A stretch of DNA of 64,000 bases, taken from contig DASPIW010000050.1 in assembly GCA_035628915.1 (NCBI GenBank), forward strand, positions 1 through 64,000, in the 5' to 3' direction. Both the position numbers and the translations under genes were made by a program. The notes under the pieces were generated by a model. That model was given only the letters and a program-made list of their open reading frames with translations, made no database searches and was not told where the DNA came from. This DNA is from JARBUG01 sp035628915 (GTDB lineage: Bacteria > Bacillota > Sulfobacillia > Symbiobacteriales > Symbiobacteriaceae). Below are positions 35,971 to 43,920 of the stretch, one piece after another (the first letter of the stretch is position 1; every line of letters begins with the position of its first letter).

Positions 35971-37347
35971 ATGTCACACGTGAGGGTGTCACAAACCATT
36001 GCGAATCTTTTTTTGCCGCTGGTGGATCTTTCGTTACTTGCCCTGGGGTTCATTTTGGCCATGCGGGTTCGAGTCGGCTGGCCACCTCCCGCATTCAACT
36101 GGGAAGGCCTTCGTGTGGCCCTTCCCTGGACCATGTTGATGGCACTAATCATCTATTACGCACTGGGCCTATATCGAAACAACAGGTCATTGGTTTCCAT
36201 TTACAAACAGCTGGCTATTGCCAACGTGGCCGTCTTCTTAACGCTTGCCGCTCTCGCGTTCTGGCTTCGTGCCTTTTCGGTTCCGAGAAGTGTCATGCTG
36301 GTGGCGTTTCTTTTCCACTGCCTATTGTTAGGGGCGTGGCGGACGCTTCACATCGGTATAAAGATGGCTACGCATGGAAAGCAACGGTTGCTCCTTGTTG
36401 GGACTGAAGCTGACTGTCATGCAATAAGGGCCAAACTCGATAGGTTGCCGCCCGGTTGGTTCATACTTGTAGATGCACTGACTCCAGAGGCTTTTTGGAC
36501 ACAAGCTCACCGGTTCCGGGACGGGGTGCAGGCGGTCGTGGTCGGAGGTTCGGTAAACCACGAGACACGCCGTAGGCTCTTGATGTGGCTCCAGCAAGCC
36601 AATATCTCAACTTACATGGTTCCAGACCTTTACGACATAATGGTTGATGGACACGGCGTTGATCAACTGGACGATCTCCCGGTTTTCTGCATTGAACCCC
36701 TGGGGTTGAGTTCACTAAACCGTTTCTTCAAGCGGGTATTTGACATGGCTGTAGCCCTTCCGTTAGCAGTCCTTGCCACACCCATTCTACTCGCGGCTGT
36801 TGTCATGATAAGGGTTACATCGAAAGGTCCTGCTTTTTACGCGCAGGAGCGCGTGGGCCAAAATGGCAAGACCTTTACCCTGCTCAAGCTACGGAGTATG
36901 GTTGTTGACGCTGAGAAGGGTGGGCCGCAACTGGCGGTTGCGAATGACTCGCGGATCACGCCTGTAGGACGGTTCTTAAGAAAAACAAGAATTGACGAAT
37001 TGCCACAATTGCTCATGGTATTGCTTGGCCACATGAGCCTCGTAGGACCCCGCCCAGAACGCCCAGTCTTTGTCGACCGCTTCACGAAGGAGAATCCAGA
37101 GTACGAACTTCGGCACTTAGTTAAGCCCGGTGTCACTGGCTTGGCTCAGATATTTGGCTACTATTCTACATCAGCAAATGACAAACTGCGACTCGATTTA
37201 CACTATGTTCGCAACCAGTCGCTTTGGTTGGACATCAAGATTCTCCTACTAACGGTCAGAACGGTGTTGACCCCTGATCAGGCAGAAGGGCTGTCGAGAA
37301 CATCGGTTAACGCCGGCTTGAACTCCAAGACACAGGCCGGTGCCTAA
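35971..37347 (+). CDS. Polyprenyl-phosphate sugar-1-phosphate transferase (exopolysaccharide initiation)
   Basis: About 458 residues. Four to five N-terminal membrane helices and a CoA-binding-like central domain precede a C-terminal bacterial sugar-transferase domain. The latter opens with a membrane re-entrant helix and FYAQERVGQNGKTFTLLKLR, then RIDELPQLLMVLLGHMSLVG (near 345) and GPRPERP, the WbaP/WcaJ-type catalytic core. It loads the first sugar phosphate onto undecaprenyl phosphate. ATG 35971 is chosen because AGGAGG lies 12 bases upstream and the membrane domain follows at once. First gene of the cluster. Confidence 0.9.
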   Translation: MSHVRVSQTIANLFLPLVDLSLLALGFILAMRVRVGWPPPAFNWEGLRVALPWTMLMALIIYYALGLYRNNRSLVSIYKQLAIANVAVFLTLAALAFWLRAFSVPRSVMLVAFLFHCLLLGAWRTLHIGIKMATHGKQRLLLVGTEADCHAIRAKLDRLPPGWFILVDALTPEAFWTQAHRFRDGVQAVVVGGSVNHETRRRLLMWLQQANISTYMVPDLYDIMVDGHGVDQLDDLPVFCIEPLGLSSLNRFFKRVFDMAVALPLAVLATPILLAAVVMIRVTSKGPAFYAQERVGQNGKTFTLLKLRSMVVDAEKGGPQLAVANDSRITPVGRFLRKTRIDELPQLLMVLLGHMSLVGPRPERPVFVDRFTKENPEYELRHLVKPGVTGLAQIFGYYSTSANDKLRLDLHYVRNQSLWLDIKILLLTVRTVLTPDQAEGLSRTSVNAGLNSKTQAGA

Positions 37348-37401
37348 TATCCACCATGGTCTGTTCTGCTGGTAAATTGTCCAAGAAGGGGACGCAGTGC
37401 T

Positions 37402-38673
37402 GTGACGACTTGGGCTACAGCCAAGGGATACTTGTCTAGAGCAAGGCATCATCCCCTTGTCACCCGAACATCCTGGATGCTCATCGGATACGCCGCACGG
37501 ACGCTCTTTCAGGGTCTGACATTCATCCTCGTTGCTCGTGCCTTGGGGCCTGACGGGTTTGGCACCTTCTCTGCGGGGCTTGCGCTGGCTACTCTGGTCG
37601 GGCCATTCGTAGAGTTAGGTGCATACAGTCTCGTGATCAAAGATATTGTGGACGGCGCTACCCCTTCACGTGCGGTTGGTAATAGCCTCGTGCTTGTGGT
37701 TATGGCTGTTCCGCCGGCCCTAGTCATTTTGCTGCTTCTCCGTGCAATTATGGTTCCATCTCTGCCATTGTCCTTAATCGGGGCAGTCGGCTTATCCGTG
37801 TTTGTCGGGCAGAAAATCGTCTCGATCATAACTGGAATCCACGTAGCTGAAGGAAAACTGTGGAGAAACGCAGCCCTGGAAATTGGCGGCGGGCTCGTCT
37901 CGCTGGCGTTGGTTGGCTTCCTGTTTTTGCTTCCGTATCGCACGCCAGAGGTGTGGTCCGGTATGTTCCTCGCGCAGAACTTGCTGCTGGGGGCCGTAGC
38001 CTTATGTTGGTGTGCAGCCACCTGGGGAATCCCAACGTGGTCATCTAGTGAGGCCCGGGACAGGGTACTTCCCGGACTCAACCTGTCTCTCGCTTCAGCT
38101 GTCCAGAGTAGTTACATGGATCTGGACAAAATCATGCTGGCGAGACTCTCGAGTTATCAAGCCACAGGTGTATATTCGGCTGCCTTTCGGGTTTCTTCCG
38201 CCCTGTCACTACCGCTGTATGCGTTCTTGGCTACTACCTACCCAAAGTTCTTCGACGTGGGTAGAAACGGGCCCCGGGCAGCGTTCAAGCTGTCTTTGCG
38301 CATCCTGCCGGTTACCGTCTCATATGGCCTGGTTGGCCTCGGAGGGATGTGGTTTTTTTCTCCCTTCTTGGCAAAGCTATTTGGCTCAGATTATGGAGAT
38401 GCCTCAGGAGCGATGAGACTGCTGGCTGTGATTGTCCTACTTCAGTGTGTTCATCTTCCCATCGGGGATGCCCTGACGGGCAGTGGTCTTCAGATCTACC
38501 GTACCTTGGGGCATATCGGCGCCCTAGTACTGAACCTACTTCTGAACCTCTGGCTGATTCCGAAGCACGGGTGGGGCGGCGCGTCCCTGGCCTCCATTGC
38601 CACTCAGTTCTTGTTGGTGGTGTTTTGGGGGTGGACGCTCTTCTACAAATCCCGAAAAGAATCCCAGTTGTAG
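37402..38673 (+). CDS. Oligosaccharide flippase (Wzx/RfbX family)
   Basis: About 423 residues with 12 or so membrane helices. The N-terminal LIGYAARTLFQGLTFILVAR and 'ALGPDGFGTFSAGLALATL' are typical of the polysaccharide biosynthesis/MurJ-like flippase fold, as is the central DLDKIMLARLSSYQATGVYS. It would flip the lipid-linked repeat unit across the membrane. The GTG start at 37402 follows AAGAAGGGGA. It lies between the sugar transferase and the ligase/polymerase gene, as expected for a Wzx/Wzy-dependent pathway. Confidence 0.85.
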   Translation: MTTWATAKGYLSRARHHPLVTRTSWMLIGYAARTLFQGLTFILVARALGPDGFGTFSAGLALATLVGPFVELGAYSLVIKDIVDGATPSRAVGNSLVLVVMAVPPALVILLLLRAIMVPSLPLSLIGAVGLSVFVGQKIVSIITGIHVAEGKLWRNAALEIGGGLVSLALVGFLFLLPYRTPEVWSGMFLAQNLLLGAVALCWCAATWGIPTWSSSEARDRVLPGLNLSLASAVQSSYMDLDKIMLARLSSYQATGVYSAAFRVSSALSLPLYAFLATTYPKFFDVGRNGPRAAFKLSLRILPVTVSYGLVGLGGMWFFSPFLAKLFGSDYGDASGAMRLLAVIVLLQCVHLPIGDALTGSGLQIYRTLGHIGALVLNLLLNLWLIPKHGWGGASLASIATQFLLVVFWGWTLFYKSRKESQL

Positions 38674-38714
38674 TCGCGTTGACACATGTTCGTGTGAAGG
38701 GGTTTGCCAATGGG

Positions 38715-40022
38715 ATGAAGAGGCTACTGATTGCTGCAATTCTCGCTATGGCATTGGTGCTTTTTGAGTCTCCGAGCCGGTTTGCGGATGCTGCTGTGGT
38801 TTCAAGTCTCTCGCTACTTGACCTGACCATTGTGGCAGTTGCCGTCCTGTCCCTAGTATTCATCAAAGGAAAATGGGAGTGGAAAGGCCCAGCTGTTTTG
38901 GCATTGGCAATCGGGGGCGTGACCGCCTATCACGGAGCGATTGGTGGAAACTGGGCGCAATTAGGATTCGGTTATGTCGACCTGGTGGCTCCAATTATTT
39001 TGGGAGGTATCCTTGGAGCCACCTTACCAAGACTCTTGCCGTTCAGGGTATTGCTTTGGGGCCTAGTGGGAGCGGGCTCCCTTATGGCGGCCCAGGCCGT
39101 TTTCCTAGCTACTATGCCGACATCGTGGTCAGCACGTCTTGGCCTGCAGGTTTTCTGGTCTTCTGGAGCCTCAAGAGGCTACAGCCCCATCGGGGGACCA
39201 AATGTCACAGCTGCTTTCATTGCCATGGTCGTGCCGATTGCCCTGTACCTGGCTACGTCAGACAAGCGGGGCATATGGTCGTGGCTGAGTTTACCGAGCC
39301 TCTTCGCGGGGCTGCTGTCGACACTGACTCGTGGAGCGTGGATTTCTGCACTTGTCGGTGTTGTGGCATGGGCAGCGTGTATGCGCCCGAAGACCAACTG
39401 GAAAACGAATTTGGTGTTGCTCGTTGCCAGCTCGCTTCCAGGGTTGCTCCTGATCTCGTCTCCGTTAATGGTCAAGGATGCGGCTGCTGCTGCGGTAGCA
39501 GCTAAGGAATTGTCAACCTCGGCGCCGATCCCTTCGAGTCAGCCGTCGGAAGTCGTCATTTCACCTGCCATGACACGCGTTGGAAGCACATCTGCTGATG
39601 AGTTTTCAGTGTCTGACCGCCTCCATAGTTGGAAAGCTGCGCTGAATCTCATCAAGGAAAATCCCGTCGCAGGAACCGGCCCAAATACGGTGATGGCCGT
39701 TTCATACCACGACGTGAAGCTGAGTGGGCGCACCCTGATGCACGTTCACAGCACCTATCTGCAATTAGGACTGATGCTGGGTCTCCCTGTGGCAATAGGC
39801 ATGATCGCGTTCGGAGTCTGGGTTCTTGTGCGTCCGCTGGTCCGGGGTACCCAAGTCCTTGCACCGGAAACGGTCGCCCTATCGATATCCTTGGTAGTTG
39901 CTGCCGCCAATTGGACTACTGATTACTTTTTGTGGTATCCCAGGTATGGTGTTATCTTCTGGACCCTCTTCTTCATCGTTTACGCCGACGGAAGTAGGCG
40001 CATTTTCACCGAAACGGAGTAG
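38715..40022 (+). CDS. O-antigen ligase/polymerase-like membrane protein
   Basis: About 435 residues from ATG 38715; a much longer in-frame opening upstream overlaps the flippase gene and is rejected. It has ten or more membrane helices and a large outer loop (about 255-340). The Wzy_C-type signature is STLTRGAWISALVG near 205 followed by LMHVHSTYLQLGLMLGLPVA near 345. This family polymerises or ligates polysaccharide repeat units on the outer membrane face. Four bases separate it from the next glycosyltransferase gene. Confidence 0.8.
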   Translation: MKRLLIAAILAMALVLFESPSRFADAAVVSSLSLLDLTIVAVAVLSLVFIKGKWEWKGPAVLALAIGGVTAYHGAIGGNWAQLGFGYVDLVAPIILGGILGATLPRLLPFRVLLWGLVGAGSLMAAQAVFLATMPTSWSARLGLQVFWSSGASRGYSPIGGPNVTAAFIAMVVPIALYLATSDKRGIWSWLSLPSLFAGLLSTLTRGAWISALVGVVAWAACMRPKTNWKTNLVLLVASSLPGLLLISSPLMVKDAAAAAVAAKELSTSAPIPSSQPSEVVISPAMTRVGSTSADEFSVSDRLHSWKAALNLIKENPVAGTGPNTVMAVSYHDVKLSGRTLMHVHSTYLQLGLMLGLPVAIGMIAFGVWVLVRPLVRGTQVLAPETVALSISLVVAAANWTTDYFLWYPRYGVIFWTLFFIVYADGSRRIFTETE

Positions 40023-40026
40023 TCTC

Positions 40027-41229
40027 ATGCGAATTCTAATAGCGTCGGGCTTCACCCATCCTCAGATTGGGGGCGTGTCCAGCTATTTGGAGACGCTCCA
40101 GGCTGAGGGTTTGGCCGCTGGGCATTCTTTGGATATTGTATCGGCGAGCGATATTCCGAGGTATCGAACGTTGATGAGCAAGGGGTTGGCAGCTCCAAAG
40201 GCACTGGTCAATCGAAACGCTGCTTGGCACCAGCTAAATATGGATCGGGTTCGGTCCCTTGCACTAGTCATTCAGCGCCAGTTGTCCAGGCAGTCATATG
40301 ATATCGTCAATGCGCAGTGCGTTTGGAGTTGTGCTGCCTTGACAATGGCCAAAGTTCGGGAGATTCCGGTCCTCCTCACACTCCACGGTTATGCGGCTGA
40401 CGAAACGGCTGCGTTTGCCCGGAACGAAGCAGAACGCGCCTACCGCGTCAAGGTGATGCGGGAACTGGAGCGGCTGGCGTACAAAAGCGCGCATGGGATA
40501 TTAACCGTAGATGGGCGCATTGCCGAGCACGCAAAGACCCTTGGGGCTCCGAGCGGTGCCGTTAGGGTTATCCTTAACCGACCGGACTCTTCGTTCCAGC
40601 CAGCTCTGAAGCAAGGCCGCAGTGCAGTCCGTAAAGAGTACAGTGTTTCCGAACCAACATTTGTAGTGCTGTGCCCACGCAGGTTGGTCCCCAAAAACGG
40701 CGTACGCTATGCGATCAAAGCGATGGCATTTGTTCGGCAACAGTATCCCGATTGTCTCCTGTTTGTTGCCGGCGAAGGTGAGGAGCGGAGCGACCTCGAG
40801 AAGTTGGCCCGGGAGAACGGCTTGGCCGATGTAGTCAGATTTCTCGGCTCCGTTGACCGAGGTCGAATACCGGCGCTCTATGGAATGGTCGACTGTGTTG
40901 TGGTTCCTTCTGCCACATACCTGAACGTTCAGGAAGCCACCTCCATTTCGGCGTTGGAAGGGATGGCGGTGGGGGTGCCGGTGGTCGCTTCGGCCATCGG
41001 GGGGCTGCGGGAGATCATTACAGACGGCGAGACGGGTATACTCGTGCCGGAGGCTGAACCGACTGCGCTCGGCACCGCCATCATTAAGCTGGCGACCGAT
41101 GCACTGCTGCGTCGGAGGGTGACTGATAACGCAGCGGCGTTTGTGAAGGCACACGCGGCGAACTGGTTTGGCCAGTACCAATCGGCTGTGGAGAATGCGA
41201 TTAACCGGTTCTCTGAGGTGAGTCTGTGA
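40027..41229 (+). CDS. Glycosyltransferase family 4
   Basis: About 400 residues, GT-B fold. It opens with MRILIASGFTHPQIGGVSSY (the glycine-rich acceptor loop) and ends in the GT4 donor-binding region: LFVAGEGEERSDLEKLAREN, then EATSISALEGMAVGVPVVAS and the retaining Glu motif. ATG 40027 follows GGAG at 7 bases; a longer in-frame opening inside the previous gene is rejected. Its stop overlaps the next start (GTGA). It is cytoplasmic and adds one sugar to the lipid-linked unit; the sugar is unknown. Confidence 0.88.
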   Translation: MRILIASGFTHPQIGGVSSYLETLQAEGLAAGHSLDIVSASDIPRYRTLMSKGLAAPKALVNRNAAWHQLNMDRVRSLALVIQRQLSRQSYDIVNAQCVWSCAALTMAKVREIPVLLTLHGYAADETAAFARNEAERAYRVKVMRELERLAYKSAHGILTVDGRIAEHAKTLGAPSGAVRVILNRPDSSFQPALKQGRSAVRKEYSVSEPTFVVLCPRRLVPKNGVRYAIKAMAFVRQQYPDCLLFVAGEGEERSDLEKLARENGLADVVRFLGSVDRGRIPALYGMVDCVVVPSATYLNVQEATSISALEGMAVGVPVVASAIGGLREIITDGETGILVPEAEPTALGTAIIKLATDALLRRRVTDNAAAFVKAHAANWFGQYQSAVENAINRFSEVSL

Positions 41230-42269
41230 AACTCTCGATCTTGCAGGTAACCCCGCAACTCGACGTCGGCGGGGCTGAAACCATGGTCACGGAACTGGTT
41301 CGCGGGCTAACTACTAGAGCACACCAGGTTCATATTCTCACTCGTCCCGGCGTCCTTGCAGAGCAATTACCGGCTGACGTAACGCTAACGGCCGTTCAAC
41401 ATACGGGAAAGGCAACCGCCTTCCTTCGCTTTGTCGCAGGGATCCGGAGGGTGCTTAAGAACTCGCATGTGGACGTCATCAACGCTCACTCAGTCGTTAC
41501 GGCCGTTGCCGCTCGCCTCGCTGCTCCGGGGATCCCGGTCGTTGGTACGGTTCATGGTCTGCGAGACGCCACCTATCGGATGTCGGGCGTCCTTCTCTCT
41601 GCCCTCGTGACGATGATCGCCCCGGTTAGTCGGAAAACAGCGGAGGCGCTATGCGTTTCACCCGTAAAGACTAGAGTCATCTGGACCGGAATCCCCCGGA
41701 GCACAGAACCGCCGTATCTAAAGGAGAGTCTTGGCATTCGACCGAATGCCTTGATCCTGGGAAGCGTGGCGCGCCTCTCTGCGGAAAAAGGCATAGATCA
41801 CCTTTTGCGCATTTTCTCAGCCGTAACGCAACGGGACGATTCCGCCATCCTCATCATCGTCGGCGGTGGCCCGGAAAGGCCAAGACTGGAAGCGATGGCG
41901 AGGGAACTGCGGGTGGACGGCCGTGTCCTTTTTCTGGGGGAACGGGGTGATGTTCAGCGAATTCTGCCGTTGTTCGACGTGTTCTTATTGCCGTCGCGAA
42001 GGGAAGGAATTCCCCGGGCCGCCCTGGAGGCCTTGTTTGAGGGGGTGCCGGTGGTCGCAGCAAATGTGGGGGGACTGCCTGAGGTGGCGGAAGTTACGCA
42101 AGGGATAACCCTTCTAGATTCCTACGACCCTGGCGTTTGGTTAAGCGCAATCCGAGAGGTCATGAACCGACGTCAGCAGCCATGGTCCAACTCAGGGCTG
42201 CTCCAAAGGTTCGGAGCTGATCGCATGGTCGAAGAATACTTGGACTTGTATCAGTCACTCGTCCGTTAA
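41226..42269 (+). CDS. Glycosyltransferase family 4
   Basis: About 347 residues. The N-terminal acceptor domain begins LQVTPQLDVGGAETMVTEL. The C-terminal donor domain includes GSVARLSAEKGIDHLLRIF, IVGGGPERPRLEAMARELR and PSRREGIPRAALEALFEGVP, with the E-x7-E pair of retaining GT4 enzymes. GTG 41226 overlaps the upstream stop. A terminator-like hairpin follows at 42286-42311, which may split the cluster into two transcripts. Confidence 0.88.
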   Translation: MKLSILQVTPQLDVGGAETMVTELVRGLTTRAHQVHILTRPGVLAEQLPADVTLTAVQHTGKATAFLRFVAGIRRVLKNSHVDVINAHSVVTAVAARLAAPGIPVVGTVHGLRDATYRMSGVLLSALVTMIAPVSRKTAEALCVSPVKTRVIWTGIPRSTEPPYLKESLGIRPNALILGSVARLSAEKGIDHLLRIFSAVTQRDDSAILIIVGGGPERPRLEAMARELRVDGRVLFLGERGDVQRILPLFDVFLLPSRREGIPRAALEALFEGVPVVAANVGGLPEVAEVTQGITLLDSYDPGVWLSAIREVMNRRQQPWSNSGLLQRFGADRMVEEYLDLYQSLVR

Positions 42270-42285
42270 CACACAGACATTGCCC

Positions 42286-42311
42286 AACCCTCGCTGCATT
42301 GAGCGAGGGTT
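42286..42311 (+). terminator. Intrinsic terminator-like hairpin within the exopolysaccharide cluster
   Basis: Perfect 10-bp stem (AACCCTCGCT, 6-base loop) 16 bases after the glycosyltransferase stop. The T-run is short. Confidence 0.55.
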
Positions 42312-42430
42312 CAAACCGTCAGAACTAGAACGGTTATCGCAGGATACTCGTCCGTGCAACCCAGGGGTTCCTGGGCAGGCCACCGTTAGGTCGGGAAGTT
42401 CCGTTGATGCTCAACCCGAGGAGGACTAGT

Positions 42431-43543
42431 ATGACTCGTCATCGCATACTGCAGCTGATTACACGAGCTGATTGGGGAGGGGCTCAGCGCCATGTTTTCG
42501 ATCTGGCGACTAGTCTCGATCGGGACCGGTTTGAGATCATCGTTGCTTGTGCGCCTGACGGCGCACTGGTAGAGAGACTTGAGGCCAAGCACATTCAAGT
42601 AATACCGATCCCTTCGTTTCAGCGTGGGATTTCGCTCTTCAGGGATTTCCGAGCTCGTTCAGAAGTCTGCAACCTCATTCACATGGTCCGACCGTCCATC
42701 GTGCATAGCCACAGTTCAAAAGCAGGGATTTTTGGACGGTGGGTCGCCCATGAGATGGGGATCCCAGCCCTTTACACGGCTCACGGATTTGCGTTCGGAG
42801 GAGGCGCAGCTTCATTTCCGGCGAGGGCAGTCTACCTGGCGACCGAGCGCCTGGCCGGTCGATTCTGGACTACCTGCATCATTACTGTTTCCGAAGCAGA
42901 CCGGCGGCTGGCTCTCCAACGGAGAATTGCATCTGCCGACCAAGTGGTCACCGTGCACAATGGCATTGACTGTACACCCTACGCAGAAATCCCCTTACCC
43001 AGCTTGGCCGGTAGGGAGCTCGTGGTTGGCGTTATCTCGCGGCTCGTGCCCGGGAAAGGGCTCGTGGATCTCATCGAAGCGGCTGCGGTGGTGCTTGGTC
43101 ATCGGTCGTGCCGGTTTGTAATCGCCGGCGAAGGGCCGCTTCGCCCGAAACTGGAGGCTAGAGCTAGAGCCCTTCGAATTCACGATCGTATCCTGTTCCC
43201 GGGTTTCGTGGAGCCTACAGCTGCGTTGAAGGGAATTGACATATTTGTTCTGCCATCTCTTAAGGAAGGGTTACCCTACAATATTCTGGAAGCCATGGCG
43301 GCAGGAAGGCCAGTCATTGCGACGCCGGTCGGGGGCATTCCCGAGGTGATTGCCGACGGACAGAACGGGCGCCTTGTCCCGGTCGGCAACGTAAGGGCGC
43401 TTGCGGACGCCATCGGCGACCTGGCGTTACAGCACCGGTTGATGCAAATGGGGTCCCTGGCACGAAGGACAGTCCAGGAACGGTTCAACAAGGTCAAGAT
43501 GGTTGGAGAAATCGCCTCTATCTATGAGAGAGTACTCCAATAG
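42431..43543 (+). CDS. Glycosyltransferase family 4
   Basis: About 370 residues. The N-terminus is RILQLITRADWGGAQRHVFD. The donor domain shows VISRLVPGKGLVDLIEAA, FVIAGEGPLRPKLEARARAL and PSLKEGLPYNILEAMAAGRP, the retaining GT4 pattern. ATG 42431 follows GAGGAGG at 6 bases; earlier in-frame TTG/ATG codons lack a site. The leader (42312-42420) contains a perfect CCCAGG/CCTGGG hairpin and a short TCGGG/CCCGA pairing just before the ribosome site, so local structure may affect translation. Confidence 0.88.
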   Translation: MTRHRILQLITRADWGGAQRHVFDLATSLDRDRFEIIVACAPDGALVERLEAKHIQVIPIPSFQRGISLFRDFRARSEVCNLIHMVRPSIVHSHSSKAGIFGRWVAHEMGIPALYTAHGFAFGGGAASFPARAVYLATERLAGRFWTTCIITVSEADRRLALQRRIASADQVVTVHNGIDCTPYAEIPLPSLAGRELVVGVISRLVPGKGLVDLIEAAAVVLGHRSCRFVIAGEGPLRPKLEARARALRIHDRILFPGFVEPTAALKGIDIFVLPSLKEGLPYNILEAMAAGRPVIATPVGGIPEVIADGQNGRLVPVGNVRALADAIGDLALQHRLMQMGSLARRTVQERFNKVKMVGEIASIYERVLQ

Positions 43544-43920
43544 AGAGCCGGCAGAGGTCTGGGTGCTGTACCCGCATTTCGGGGTCGCCCTAAGGCCACT
43601 TTTTTTCTGGATGTTGTGCGCGGCCATTCTCAGCAGGAGTTAATAATCCTGCGGATGAAATATATCGCAGTCGTTCCAAGGCTCGGTATGCTGGGATCTC
43701 CAATCTGGTCCTGTCGGGTCAATCAGGACTCAGTGTGCCAAGTCACATGGTCTCAAAGTGGCGTTTGTTGTCGCTCAAACGTTGCAAATGCGGGGCTTTC
43801 CGCTATCTTGCAGCCTGTACTAGGGTAAGCGGTCTGGCAGTGCCACCGGAAGCACCACGGTACCATCGCGTGATCTCTCGGACCTGGACCACTGGACCAC
43901 CCCAACAGGAGGCCATTCAA
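43544..43920. other. 377-base spacer in the exopolysaccharide cluster
   Basis: No gene is supported. Near 43570-43612 there is GGGTGCTGTACCC followed by CCACTTTTTTTCTGG, which may end the preceding transcript. The following gene's AGGAGG lies at 43907-43912. I could not assign the rest to a known leader. Confidence 0.35.

Noticed and set aside
35649..36152. 167-codon minus-strand frame before the exopolysaccharide cluster
   Set aside because: It runs through the promoter and start of the sugar-transferase gene, lacks a ribosome site and shows no domain.
42286..42330. T-loop-like GGTTCAAACC suggesting a tRNA
   Set aside because: No acceptor, D or anticodon arm can be formed around it; the left part is a terminator hairpin.
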